NCBI GenBank assembly: GCA_905200945.1
Contig: CAJKMG010000012.1
Span: forward strand, 19,233 to 83,232
DNA: 64,000 bases
Direction: 5' to 3'
Origin: an uncultured Akkermansia sp.
GTDB taxonomy: Bacteria > Verrucomicrobiota > Verrucomicrobiia > Verrucomicrobiales > Akkermansiaceae
Below, piece after piece: positions 55,425 through 64,000 of this stretch (position 1 is its first letter; each line of letters begins with the position of its first letter). The notes below the pieces were generated by a model. That model had not been told where the DNA came from, made no database searches, and saw only the letters and a program-made list of their open reading frames with translations. The position numbers and the translations under genes are program-made.

Positions 55425-57527
55425 ATGAATCATCCCTATCTGGACCCCGCCTTTCTGGTTTCCTGGTCGCGGCTTACGCCGGAGGCCATCAGGCCGGACA
55501 TCACGGAAGCCATCTCCCGCGCCAAAGAGAATATCCGGGCCATCTGTGACCAGCCGCTGGATTCCCTGACTTATGAAAGCACCTTCGGCGCTCTGGAAAA
55601 GGCTTCCGAGGACCTGCACCTGGGCTGGGGCCGCATCATGCACCTGGACTCCGTCAATGACGAACCCGCCCAGAGGGAGGCTATTGGTGAAATGCTGCCG
55701 GAAGTGGTGGCTTTCTCCTCCTCCGTGCCGTTGAACCCGCGCCTGTGGACGGTGCTGAAAGCCGCGGCCTCCTGTGATTGGGTGAAAGACCTTACCCCCG
55801 TCAGGCAGCGTTTCATCCAGGAAACACTGGCGGATTTCCGCGAGAGCGGGGCGGACCTGCCGGACGACGTGAAGCCGGAATACGCGGAAATAGAAGCCCA
55901 GCTCTCCCTGAAGACCAAGAAGTTCGCGGAAAACGTGCTGGACTCCACCAACGCCTGGGAACTCATTGTGGAAGATGAGGCGGAACTCTCCGGGCTGCCG
56001 GATTCCGTGAAGGAGGCCGCCCGCCTGGACGCCCTGGCCAACGGCCACGGTACGGAAGAAGATCCCCGCTGGCGCTTCACCCAGAAATTCACCTCCCTCC
56101 AGCCTGTCATGCAGTTTGCGGACTCGGACAGTCTGCGCCGCCGCATGTGGGAGGGCTCCTGTTCCATCGGGAAGGGAGGGGAATACGATAATGAAGCCCT
56201 CATTGCTGAAATCCTGGAATTGAGGGACAGGAAAGCCCATTTGCTGGGGTACGGCTGCTTTGCGGATTACGCCACCTCCCGCCGCATGGCCGGGAGCGGG
56301 GCCAACGCCCTGAAATTTATCAATGACCTGCATGACAAGGTAAAGCCCTCTTTCCTGAAGGACATGGAAGCCGTCCGCAGATACAAGGAGGAAAAAACCG
56401 GAAAACCCGTGGAAAAACTCTCCCCGTGGGAAACCGGCTACTGGTCTGAAAAACGCCGCCGCGAACTATACGCTTTTGACGAGGAAGACCTGCGCCCGTA
56501 TTACTCCGTGGAAAAAGTCATGGAAGGGCTCTTTTCCATCTACTCCGGCCTGTACGGCATCACGGTCACGCCGCGCCCCACGGTGGCGTTCAAACCCGGT
56601 GAATCCGGGGAAACGCCGGAAGGCGCGGTGGAGGTGTGGCATCCGGACGTCCTGTTCTATGAATTGCATGATGCGGAAAGCGGGGAGCACCTGGGTTCCT
56701 TTTATGCGGACTGGCATCCGCGGGACTCCAAGCGCGCCGGGGCATGGATGAACTGCCTGAGCGTAGGGGAACCTCCGCACGGCGGAAAACCCCGCGTTCC
56801 CCATCTGGGGCTCATGGTCGGCAACATGACCAAGCCCGTGGGGGACAAGCCCGCGCTGCTGTCCCACCGGGAGGTGGAAACCATTTTCCATGAATTCGGC
56901 CATCTGCTGCACCAGCTCCTTTCCGACGTGGAAGTGAAGTCCCTGGCGGGCACCAATGTGGCCTGGGACTTCGTGGAACTGCCCTCCCAGATTAATGAGA
57001 ACTGGTGTTGGGAGCGTGAATCCGTGGACCTCTTCGCCGCCCACTATGAAACGGGTGAAAAAATACCGGACGAACTGTTCTCCAAAATGCGCTCCGCCCG
57101 CAATTATATGAGCGGCACGGATTTTATGCGCCAGCTCTGCTTCGGCAAGCTGGATCTGGAGCTTCACGTTAACTGGCCGCAGTACAAGGGGGTTCCGTTG
57201 GAAGAAACGGATGAACGCATCCTGGCGGACTACCGGGTGCCGATGACGGACCGCGGCCCCTCCGTGGCGCGCCGCCTGACGCATATCTTCGCGGATCCCA
57301 CGGGCTATGCCTCCGGCTACTACTCCTACAAATGGGCGGAGGTGCTGGAAGCGGACGCTTTCAGCCGCTTTCTGAAGGAAGGAGTGCTGAACCCGCAAAC
57401 CGGGCGCGATTTCCGCCGCTGCATCCTCAGCAAGGGCAACAGCAAGCCCGCCGCGGAACTCTACCGCGACTTCATGGGCCGTGATCCGGACGCGGAAGCG
57501 CTGCTGGTCAAATCCGGCGTTCTTTAA
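55425..57527 (+). CDS. M3-family oligopeptidase (oligopeptidase A-like)
   Basis: This encodes 700 residues. The zinc motif HEFGH is at residues 489-493 (ETIFHEFGHLLHQLLS), with the third ligand Glu in QINENWCWERESV. SGYYSYKWAEVLEADAF near the C-terminus is the conserved substrate-binding loop. The family degrades short peptides, including cleaved signal peptides, in the cytoplasm; no signal peptide is seen here. It is followed after 31 bases by a Gfo/Idh/MocA oxidoreductase. Confidence 0.95.
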   Translation: MNHPYLDPAFLVSWSRLTPEAIRPDITEAISRAKENIRAICDQPLDSLTYESTFGALEKASEDLHLGWGRIMHLDSVNDEPAQREAIGEMLPEVVAFSSSVPLNPRLWTVLKAAASCDWVKDLTPVRQRFIQETLADFRESGADLPDDVKPEYAEIEAQLSLKTKKFAENVLDSTNAWELIVEDEAELSGLPDSVKEAARLDALANGHGTEEDPRWRFTQKFTSLQPVMQFADSDSLRRRMWEGSCSIGKGGEYDNEALIAEILELRDRKAHLLGYGCFADYATSRRMAGSGANALKFINDLHDKVKPSFLKDMEAVRRYKEEKTGKPVEKLSPWETGYWSEKRRRELYAFDEEDLRPYYSVEKVMEGLFSIYSGLYGITVTPRPTVAFKPGESGETPEGAVEVWHPDVLFYELHDAESGEHLGSFYADWHPRDSKRAGAWMNCLSVGEPPHGGKPRVPHLGLMVGNMTKPVGDKPALLSHREVETIFHEFGHLLHQLLSDVEVKSLAGTNVAWDFVELPSQINENWCWERESVDLFAAHYETGEKIPDELFSKMRSARNYMSGTDFMRQLCFGKLDLELHVNWPQYKGVPLEETDERILADYRVPMTDRGPSVARRLTHIFADPTGYASGYYSYKWAEVLEADAFSRFLKEGVLNPQTGRDFRRCILSKGNSKPAAELYRDFMGRDPDAEALLVKSGVL

Positions 57528-57558
57528 CCTCTTTACCCACATTATCTGAACAATCCTT

Positions 57559-58881
57559 ATGTCTGAACAAAAGAGACTCTCCCTCGCCGGCATCGGGTGC
57601 GGTTCCCGTACGCGCACCTACATGAAGCTGGCCATGGAACAAAAAAAACGCTACCGCATTGCGGCGGCGGCGGATCCCGTCAAACAGCGCACGGAAGCCG
57701 TCCGCGATTTTGCCCCGGAGGAGGAACGGGACTCCGTCCGCCTGTTCAAGGACGCCGCCTCCCTGCTGGCGGAGCCGCGCCTGGCGGACGTGGCCATCAT
57801 CGGCACACAGGACGACTACCATTACGCTCCCTGCAGGAAGGCCATGGAGCTGGGCTACCATGTCCTGCTGGAAAAACCTATTGCCAAGACGCTGAAAGAA
57901 GCGCTGGAACTTAGGGATATGGCCCGTGTGCTGAAGCGCCGCGTGGCCGTGTGCCACGTGCTGCGCTACACCCAGTTTTACCGGACCCTGAAAAAAATCA
58001 TCGACAGCGGGGAAATCGGGGACGTCATCACCTTCAACGCCAATGAAGGCGTGGGGGCGTGGCACTTCGCCCACTCCTTCGTGCGCGGACACTGGGGCAA
58101 CAGCAAGACCTCCACTCCCATGATCGTTGCCAAATGCTGCCATGACATGGACATCCTCTACTGGCTCATGGGCCGGCGTAAATGCCTCTCCGTCGCCAGC
58201 TTCGGAGAGCTTACCTTCTTTACGAAAAAGACGCTCTCATCCCCCCGGCCGGAACGCTGCACGGACTGGACCGCCCCGGTGGGGGAAGACCCTTGGGACG
58301 CCCGCAAATACGCTACGGACGACGAATGCAAACGCTGGCTGGGGATGGTGTATGACCGTGCGCAGGAAGCTACCGCGGAAGAAATCTGCGAATGGCTGAA
58401 AACCTCCCCGTGGGGCAGGGACTACCTCCAGTGCGACAACGACCAGCCGGATCATCAGGTTTCCATCATGCGCTTTGAGGGAGGCCTGACGGGTACGTTC
58501 ACGATGACGGCTTTCGAACAGGGGCGCCACATTGAAGTGTACGGCACCAAAGGCAAAATCCGCGCCGGGGCCTTCTACAAGGAAAACGGCCCCGGTGAAA
58601 TTACCGTGACTCCCCACTTTGGCGGCAAAACCCGCGTGGTGGAGCTGGAGGAACTGGCCGGAGGCTACCAGGGGCACGGCGGCGGCGACTGGGGATTGAT
58701 TGAGGCTCTGTATGATGACATGCTGACGGTGCCCTCTCCGGAAGATATGACCACTTCCATTGAGGAATCCGCCCATTCCCATGTGATGGCCTTTGCCACG
58801 GAACACGCCCGGCTGAGCGGGCAGGTGGTAGATGTTGCTGACTTCGAACGCAAGGTGGCGGAAGGCATCCTGAACTATTGA
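57559..58881 (+). CDS. Gfo/Idh/MocA-family oxidoreductase
   Basis: This encodes 440 residues. The N-terminal Rossmann domain begins LSLAGIGCGSRTRTYMK, and the catalytic LEKPIAKT follows near residue 106. CCHDMDILYWLMG supplies the His/Asp pair. A second alpha/beta domain has EVYGTKGKIRAG. There is no signal peptide, so it is cytoplasmic, unlike the GH109 paralogue in this window. It probably oxidises or isomerises a sugar or inositol derivative; the substrate is unknown. Confidence 0.92.
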   Translation: MSEQKRLSLAGIGCGSRTRTYMKLAMEQKKRYRIAAAADPVKQRTEAVRDFAPEEERDSVRLFKDAASLLAEPRLADVAIIGTQDDYHYAPCRKAMELGYHVLLEKPIAKTLKEALELRDMARVLKRRVAVCHVLRYTQFYRTLKKIIDSGEIGDVITFNANEGVGAWHFAHSFVRGHWGNSKTSTPMIVAKCCHDMDILYWLMGRRKCLSVASFGELTFFTKKTLSSPRPERCTDWTAPVGEDPWDARKYATDDECKRWLGMVYDRAQEATAEEICEWLKTSPWGRDYLQCDNDQPDHQVSIMRFEGGLTGTFTMTAFEQGRHIEVYGTKGKIRAGAFYKENGPGEITVTPHFGGKTRVVELEELAGGYQGHGGGDWGLIEALYDDMLTVPSPEDMTTSIEESAHSHVMAFATEHARLSGQVVDVADFERKVAEGILNY

Positions 58882-58906
58882 TGCGGTTTTCCCCTTTGTA
58901 GAAAAG

Positions 58907-58943
58907 AAAAAGGCGCGGGCATTTTGAATGCCCGCGCCTTTTC
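58907..58943 (+). terminator. Terminator after the oxidoreductase gene
   Basis: A 16-base arm (AAAAAGGCGCGGGCAT, 58907-58922) pairs with ATGCCCGCGCCTTTT (58928-58942). The stem is GC-rich with a 5-base loop and T-rich end. It separates the oxidoreductase transcript from cassette B 30 bases downstream. Confidence 0.88.
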
Positions 58944-58972
58944 ATATATAAAATTCCGCCCTTTTTCTTACA

Positions 58973-59257
58973 CGGATTTAGAATCCGGCGTCAATATGAA
59001 ATTACAAAATGGAAGAAAAATAAATCTGTTACCGTGTTTTTCCTTCCAGTCCCGAATGAGAAATAAAACGAATTGCCCGCTCCGTCCATTATGGAAACAC
59101 AGAGGGGAGGCAAAACGACACGCCCTTCCATGAATATAGTTTTTAATTTAATTATTAACGCATTGCATATATGATTAATGGAGATGCCAATAATTGAATT
59201 ATTCTCTGTACCAGAAATATTTCATCTTTTGCATTCGCAATGCGGATTCTAAATCCG
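58973..59257. repeat. Inverted-repeat pair bounding a possible invertible promoter segment (cassette B)
   Basis: CGGATTTAGAATCCG at 58973-58987 recurs as its reverse complement CGGATTCTAAATCCG at 59243-59257, enclosing 255 AT-rich bases. Arms CGGAT/ATCCG flank a five-base centre, TTAGA on the left and TCTAA on the right. The bases just inside the left site (GCGTCAATATGAAATT) match those inside the left site of cassette A (CCGTCAATCCTAAATT) at 13 of 16 positions. The right site ends 17 bases before the PEP-CTERM start codon. This fits a recombinase-driven switch; a pair of regulator sites is the alternative. Confidence 0.68.
59147..59175 (+). promoter_or_regulatory. Possible promoter inside cassette B, reading towards the PEP-CTERM gene
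   Basis: TTTAAT (59147-59152) and TATGAT (59170-59175) are spaced by 17 bases within a very AT-rich stretch between the two inverted sites. In the orientation written it would transcribe the PEP-CTERM gene. The -10 is good (5 of 6), the -35 poor. Confidence 0.35.
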
Positions 59258-59274
59258 ATACAAAGCGTATTGTT

Positions 59275-59973
59275 ATGAGAAAAACGCTGTGTTTTTTGAT
59301 GGTTCTGGCTTTGGCCCCTATGGCTAATGCTTCTTCGTTTTCCATTGACCTGTCCCCAACGAGTTCGGGAACCACGGGTGTTTCTTCTTCCGGAATCACT
59401 CCTCAAAACGTCTTCGGTTACAGTGCCGGGGAATGGTACGGGACTTGGGAAAACAGTAGTTTAAATGGCCAGGTGGGGTTTGACGAAGGAATCCTCAAGT
59501 TGCAAATCGGAGCCGTAGCCTCCAATAATGCCGGGGGAAATTTTGCCGGGCTCAAATTTGACATGCCGTCTGGGGCGGATTCGGCCACTCTGTCTTTTGA
59601 CATTGCCAAAAGCAGTTCCTGGGGAGGTTCCCTCGCGTCTTTTGAATGCAAATATATTTGTAATGTCTATGGTTTCTTGAATGATGGAACGTCCACGGTC
59701 ATAGGAACATGGACGTTGGAAAACGCCAAGACGGCCCTGACGGACTCTCCCTTTTCCGTTTCCATTGAATTGGATTTGAGCGGATCAGGGGAATACTCTT
59801 CTTATGGATTGATATTCAATTCTATGGAAACTTCAACATTAAGCTCTGGTGCTGGAATAGCCGCTGATATTACCAATATATGCCTTTCCGGGGAAGTTAT
59901 TCCGGAACCGGCTACGGCAACCCTTGGCCTTTTTGGCCCGGGGACTCTTCTTCTTCGCCGTCGCAGGGATTGA
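59275..59973 (+). CDS. Exported PEP-CTERM sorting-domain protein
   Basis: The ATG at 59275 opens a signal peptide (MRKTLCFLMVLALAPMANA) and gives 232 residues. The mature part is a Ser/Gly-rich beta-type domain (SIDLSPTSSGTTGVSSSG, SFDIAKSSSWGGS) like other PEP-CTERM surface proteins. The C-terminus is the sorting signal: IPEPATATLG, a short hydrophobic stretch, then RRRRD. Such proteins are processed by exosortase and usually displayed or released with exopolysaccharide. No exosortase gene lies in this window. It sits directly behind cassette B and ends at its own terminator. Confidence 0.85.
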   Translation: MRKTLCFLMVLALAPMANASSFSIDLSPTSSGTTGVSSSGITPQNVFGYSAGEWYGTWENSSLNGQVGFDEGILKLQIGAVASNNAGGNFAGLKFDMPSGADSATLSFDIAKSSSWGGSLASFECKYICNVYGFLNDGTSTVIGTWTLENAKTALTDSPFSVSIELDLSGSGEYSSYGLIFNSMETSTLSSGAGIAADITNICLSGEVIPEPATATLGLFGPGTLLLRRRRD

Positions 59974-60026
59974 TGGCGGCGGGCAAGTGATTCAACCGGG
60001 CAAGCTGTATTAAAGCCTGGTTTTAT

Positions 60027-60058
60027 GAGAGGAGGGAATGGTTCTCCTCTCCTTTTTT
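60027..60058 (+). terminator. Terminator after the PEP-CTERM gene
   Basis: GAGAGGAG (60027-60034) pairs with CTCCTCTC (60044-60051), followed by CTTTTTT. Confidence 0.88.
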
Positions 60059-60430
60059 GGGTCCGTTTTTCATGCAGTTTTTTCTGGTTTGATGAACAGG
60101 GCCGGATAAAATGGGAAACGGTATTGATGGTTGAGGCGTTTTTCAAGAAAGTTGCCCATTTGCTGATGACGTTTTTTTGAGAGAGCCTCCCGGCCCGGAG
60201 CGGCATGGCCCGGATGAGGAACTCCGGGTATCCGTGCCTCAACCGGACGGGAGGCTGTTTGTAAAAGAGGTGCGAATATCAAAAGCATTTGCTGACATCG
60301 AAACAGGAAAGGCCTCTTTAAAGAATCGCAGCCGTTCCGCCCGCATTATTTTCTGCCCTTTGCAGAAATCTTCGGCCAAAGCTTTGCGCTCCACCATCAT
60401 TCCGTGGTATTCCCGGAGCGGGAAAGGAGT
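60059..60430. other. Gene-free stretch between convergent genes
   Basis: This holds an inverted repeat AGCCTCCCG (60184-60192) / CGGGAGGCT (60248-60256) but no T-tract, and no coding frame I can support. It is downstream of both the PEP-CTERM gene and the Sel1 gene. Confidence 0.4.
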
Positions 60431-63211
60431 CTATTTTTTCTTCATTTTGAGTTTTTCCCTCACCCGCTCCACATTGGCCAGAGCGTCTTCATTCCCCAGC
60501 TCCGCCGCCCGTTCATACCACTTTTGGGCTTCGGTCAGGTCTTTGGCTACGCCGGTGCCGCGTTCATACATGGAACCCAGGTTGTTCATGCACTTGGCGT
60601 CGTCCTGTTCCGCCCCCTTGATGTAAAACTGATAGGCCAGGGCCATATCCTGCGGGGTGCCGAGGCCTTCTTCATGCAAGTAGCCGAGCAGGAAATGCAT
60701 GCCGGGCACCGCATGCGTCTGGTTCTGTTCCAGATCGGTCAGAATGTCCAGCGCCATTTTCGGGTCCGGCTCCATCTCTTCTCCCTTGATGAGCAGGCGA
60801 GCCTTCTCCACCAGAGCCTCCGGATCTCTGGTTTCCGCGGCTTTCAGCACATAATCCTTGTGCAGCTCCCTGTTCGGCTGCACGCCGATGCCCTGGTCGT
60901 AATAGCGGGCCAGCCTCTTGAAACCGCGGACATCCTCCTTTTTCACCAGGGCGGTGGCCGCCGTCATGGCAGAAGCCAGGAGCTGCTGCCGTTCCGCAGG
61001 CTCCTGCACATTCCCGGCCACGGTTTCATAATAATTGGCCAGCTCGTCCAGCGCTGTCAGGCTGCCGAGCTCCACGGCTTGTTCCCAGAATTTCACAGCT
61101 TCCGGATTGATGGTTTTCGGGGCCGGGGCCTGACGTTCCCTGCCGGACGGGGTCATCCAGGGAGGAACGGTTCCGGCATCCGCTGTAATATCTTCCTCTT
61201 TAACCTTCTGTTCCGGCTTCCGGAGCCACGGCGGAGTGTTGGCGTTCCCTCCGTTCAGGGGCAGTTTGACCTGCTGGTAGGCGGAAGGGGCCCCGTTATC
61301 CAGAACCGCCGTTTCTTCCGTATTCTGGGGATAGGCCGCCTGGTTGGCCAGGAAAAGCAGGGAGGGGATATGCCCCCGAGCCGCCAGGCCGTGTATCATG
61401 GCGCTGTAAGGCTGTAGGTTCTCATTGTTGGAACTCCACATGTCCGCCGCGTCCACATGGCCTTTCAAGGCTCCCCGGAACATCCAGGAATCCCCCTCGG
61501 CCATGCGTTTTTCCAGGCCGAATTCATAGATGAGGGCGCGGCCGAGCACGTACATGCCGCAGGGATCTCCCTGTCCAGCGGAAAGCCGGGCCCAGGCCAG
61601 GGCTTCCGGGTAGCCGGATTCTTCGCTCCTGTAACTGAATAACATCAGATACGCCAGATCCGCCTGGCTGCGGGCGTTCCCCCCCTGAGCTTTTTTACGG
61701 AGGGTGGCGGTCAGCTGCTCCCACTGTTCCGGCGTGACGTATTCGGAAATTCCCTTCAGCGTGATAAAATCTCCTGCGGCGGCTTTTGACAGGCAATCGT
61801 TCAACAGCGTTCTGGCGGGTTCTGCGGACGGTTTGTCCATTAAGTCCGGGTTTTCCATCTGGGCCAGGCGCAGCCTGGCCAGGGGATGGCCTTCATCCGC
61901 AGCCTGCCTGTACCATACGCGCATATTTTTCCGCGCTTCATGGGCTTTTCCTACGGAATCCAGGGTATTGTCCAGTTCCTCCTTCCACAGTTCGCCCAAC
62001 TGTACGCTGGAATCCACGTCCCCAAGTTGAGAGGCCAGCTCAAGCTCCTTATGCGTTTTGGCGTAGGGGGGAAGCAGGTTAAGTTTTTTCTGGGGGAAGG
62101 AAAGCGGTTCCTTCAGGTATGGCATGCCCCGTTCGTCATGAAGGGACAGCAGATCAAGGGCCGCTTTGCGCAGCTCCCGTTCCTGCGGGGGCTGCGCTTC
62201 GGAAATCAACTGGGCGTACCAGGCACACGCGTTATTGCTGCCCAGTTTCCGGGCCTGCTCGAACAGAGGCCGGAGGAGGCCGCCTTTCCCTCCCCCCGTT
62301 TTTCCCTTCATGCCGGTGGAGAGGTCCTCCAGCAGGGTTTCCAGGTCTCTTCTGGAGCGCAGTTCCGCCAAAAGCTTTCCGGCCTGTGTCGGCGCGGTTC
62401 CCTTCGTTATTTCCGCCAGTAGCCGCATGGCTCCCGCATGCCCCTTTTCCGCAGCCCGGGAAAGGGCTTGAATGGCCGTGTCCCTCCATTCGCTGCCGTC
62501 CGTACCGGTTCCGGAAGGGCCGCCGGCCAGGGCAAGGGCCAGTTCCCCTATCCGCGCCAGAAGAACCGGTTTGGCGTTTATCCGGTTTTTCTTCAGGGTT
62601 TCGATAGCTTTGGCGGGGTCTTCCTTCAGCCAGTCCACTTTGATGAAAGCGAGCTGAGCCAGTGCGTCCTGGTCGCCGGATGCTGCCTTCTTTTCCAGAG
62701 GGGACAGGTAGCGCCTCAACTCGTCTTCCGGAAGATCCGTGACGGTGTACAGGGCCGTGATGGCATCCATGTCTCCCTTTTCCGCAAGCTTGCGGCAGGC
62801 AGCCAGCCATTCCGCATGTTCCGGCTGCATGGGTTGCGCCTTGAAAATCCCGAAAATCCCGTAAGGATCCGTCATCATGAGCTTGGGTGCCGGATGGCCG
62901 GATGCCGTGGCCGCGTCACGGAAAAAATGCTGCATATGTTCCAGGCAGGCCAGCGGCAGGTCTCCACGGTTCAGGTAATAAAGCCCCATCCAGTATTCCC
63001 CGGCCAGCATATTGGCCCGGAAGTCTCCAGCCGCGGCTTTGTCCAGCACTTCCCCGTACGTCCAGCCGCCGTCCATAGGCAGTTGGGAAAGGTCCCGGAA
63101 CGGAGCGTATTCCTCCTGCCCGGGAGGAGCTGCCGCAGCGGAGGACGGAATGTCCTGGCCATAAGCCGGAACGGAAAAAATAAAGGGAATAAGCAAAAGA
63201 CGGGCTCGCAT
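60431..63211 (-). CDS. Secreted Sel1-repeat protein
   Basis: This encodes 926 residues with a signal peptide (about 1-18, VPAYG). Sel1-like helical repeats fill most of it, clearest at the C-terminus (HFLLGYLHEEGLGTPQDMAL, MNNLGSMYERGTGVAKDLTE, WYERAAELGNEDALANVE). More degenerate copies lie in the first half. A Pro/Lys-rich linker runs around residues 640-700. Sel1 repeats form protein-binding scaffolds. The likely location is periplasmic. No catalytic motif was recognised. Confidence 0.88.
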   Translation of the reverse strand: MRARLLLIPFIFSVPAYGQDIPSSAAAAPPGQEEYAPFRDLSQLPMDGGWTYGEVLDKAAAGDFRANMLAGEYWMGLYYLNRGDLPLACLEHMQHFFRDAATASGHPAPKLMMTDPYGIFGIFKAQPMQPEHAEWLAACRKLAEKGDMDAITALYTVTDLPEDELRRYLSPLEKKAASGDQDALAQLAFIKVDWLKEDPAKAIETLKKNRINAKPVLLARIGELALALAGGPSGTGTDGSEWRDTAIQALSRAAEKGHAGAMRLLAEITKGTAPTQAGKLLAELRSRRDLETLLEDLSTGMKGKTGGGKGGLLRPLFEQARKLGSNNACAWYAQLISEAQPPQERELRKAALDLLSLHDERGMPYLKEPLSFPQKKLNLLPPYAKTHKELELASQLGDVDSSVQLGELWKEELDNTLDSVGKAHEARKNMRVWYRQAADEGHPLARLRLAQMENPDLMDKPSAEPARTLLNDCLSKAAAGDFITLKGISEYVTPEQWEQLTATLRKKAQGGNARSQADLAYLMLFSYRSEESGYPEALAWARLSAGQGDPCGMYVLGRALIYEFGLEKRMAEGDSWMFRGALKGHVDAADMWSSNNENLQPYSAMIHGLAARGHIPSLLFLANQAAYPQNTEETAVLDNGAPSAYQQVKLPLNGGNANTPPWLRKPEQKVKEEDITADAGTVPPWMTPSGRERQAPAPKTINPEAVKFWEQAVELGSLTALDELANYYETVAGNVQEPAERQQLLASAMTAATALVKKEDVRGFKRLARYYDQGIGVQPNRELHKDYVLKAAETRDPEALVEKARLLIKGEEMEPDPKMALDILTDLEQNQTHAVPGMHFLLGYLHEEGLGTPQDMALAYQFYIKGAEQDDAKCMNNLGSMYERGTGVAKDLTEAQKWYERAAELGNEDALANVERVREKLKMKKK

Positions 63212-63486
63212 GGATCAACTCTTTTCTAGCAGGAAAAACCTCTGCCCTACAAGCGTTTTTCACGTGTCTGAATGTTTAATTATTGGTCATGTCACGTTCT
63301 TTCTTAAAGAAAATAAATAGAGTTGAACCGGAAGGTTCCGGAGACGCGCGAAGAAGCCTGCAAGGCGGAGGAAAATGGTTTTCCGGGAGATGGAATAAAG
63401 TGGATAAGGGGTTCCAGGCCCGCCGTATTTCTTCCTTCCATTCATTCCGGATCTTTTGATAAATATTTCCGGAAAATGGCCCTTTA

Positions 63487-64000
63487 TTAAATTTTCCTCA
63501 GTTTTTCCGGATGATCTCTCAACTGGGAGCGCAGCCGGTTTCTGTCCAGCTTCCCCATGACCGTGAGGGGTATGGACGTTCCCATGACGGCTCGTATGCG
63601 CTGGGGGCCAGGAGCCGCTGCATTCCATTCGCGGCAGGCCTGCTCCAGAGGGGCGGCGGAAGGGCCGCAGGCGACCAGTTCCATTCCGGCGCGCGGATGT
63701 GGAACTGCCTCTACGACGGCCTCCGGGACGCTGCGGCGCAAAACGTCCTGGACGGCATCCGGATCCACCAGTTCCCCCAGAACTTTGACAAGTCTGTCCG
63801 CCCGGTGCAGAAAGGTCAGCAAACGCCCTTCCAGGCGCACCAGGTCGCTGGTGCTCCACCACTCCTGCGGAGCGACTCGTTCCAGGAGAAACCCTCCGTG
63901 GGGCTGCGTCAGCAGACGGCCGGACAATTTTCCTTCCCCCTGGAAGCGCAGGATTCCGGCGCCGAGGGCAGTCCCATCGTCTACCAGGCCTATCCCGGCG
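63487..64000 (-). CDS. C-terminal part of an AMP-binding (acyl-CoA synthetase-like) enzyme, partial
   Basis: The frame is open to the window edge, so about 171 C-terminal residues are seen. WWSTSDLVRLEGRLLTFLHR corresponds to the TGD..GR hinge of the ANL superfamily. ADRLVKVLGELVDPDAVQDV is the start of the mobile C-terminal domain, and MGKLDRNRLR near the end contains the catalytic Lys (GKLDR). Such enzymes adenylate a carboxylic acid and transfer it to CoA or a carrier. MenE-like or acyl-carrier loading functions are possible; the acid-binding half is outside the window. Confidence 0.8.
   Translation of the reverse strand, partial: AGIGLVDDGTALGAGILRFQGEGKLSGRLLTQPHGGFLLERVAPQEWWSTSDLVRLEGRLLTFLHRADRLVKVLGELVDPDAVQDVLRRSVPEAVVEAVPHPRAGMELVACGPSAAPLEQACREWNAAAPGPQRIRAVMGTSIPLTVMGKLDRNRLRSQLRDHPEKLRKI

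Overview
The window looks like a chromosomal segment of a Verrucomicrobiota gut bacterium, most likely Akkermansia (A. muciniphila or a close relative). This rests on recall of families, not on a search. The signs are exported mucin-sugar enzymes (a Tat-exported GH109 alpha-N-acetylgalactosaminidase and a GH29 alpha-L-fucosidase), the end of an N-acetylhexosamine kinase-like gene followed by a UDP-hexose epimerase, a PEP-CTERM protein ending in the RRRR-type tail usual in this genus, a giant tandem UvrA of the kind known from Chlamydiae, and many secreted proteins without close functional assignment. No phage, transposase, CRISPR array or rRNA operon was seen.

Layout. 1-3.4 kb: kinase end, epimerase, small membrane protein, rarA. 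3.6-9 kb (minus strand): a secreted transglutaminase-like/thioredoxin-fold pair, mntP and an SGNH hydrolase. 9-11.8 kb (plus strand): rpoN (sigma-54) and a YcaD-like MFS transporter. 11.8-16.8 kb (minus strand): a degenerate M28-like lipoprotein coupled to an orphan EboE-like gene, GH109, and a secreted unknown. 16.8-19 kb: a decayed DEAD-box/RRM remnant, then an AT-rich secreted SHD1 protein behind a pair of inverted repeats. 19.3-34.3 kb: a long minus-strand run of pgsA, ligA, GH29, pheA, rluD-type, nif3-type, DUF4340, a GldGFA-like ABC exporter, and dnaA. 34.3-36.4 kb: mostly non-coding, with a three-way-junction RNA candidate, a Nudix gene, tRNA-Met and a three-hairpin RNA candidate. 36.4-46.7 kb: argA-like, secA and the four-ATPase uvrA. 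46.8-51.2 kb: tRNA-Ser and small genes (CPT-like kinase, TfoX-N, TlpA, GNAT, zinc ribbon). 51.4-58.9 kb: a small basic protein, argS, a TPR lipoprotein, an M3 oligopeptidase and a Gfo/Idh/MocA oxidoreductase. 59-64 kb: a PEP-CTERM gene behind a second pair of inverted repeats, a Sel1-repeat protein, and the C-terminal part of an AMP-binding enzyme.

The most interesting signal is two similar cassettes at 17585-17767 and 58973-59257. Each is bounded by an inverted pair of short sites of the form CGGAT-N5-ATCCG. The five-base centre is perfectly reverse-complemented within each pair but differs between the two loci. Both cassettes lie directly upstream of an exported-protein gene, and the sequence just inside the left site is shared (CGTCAAT, then AAATT three bases later). 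This is the layout expected of invertible promoter switches worked by a site-specific recombinase acting in trans; no recombinase gene lies in this window. The inversion itself is inference.
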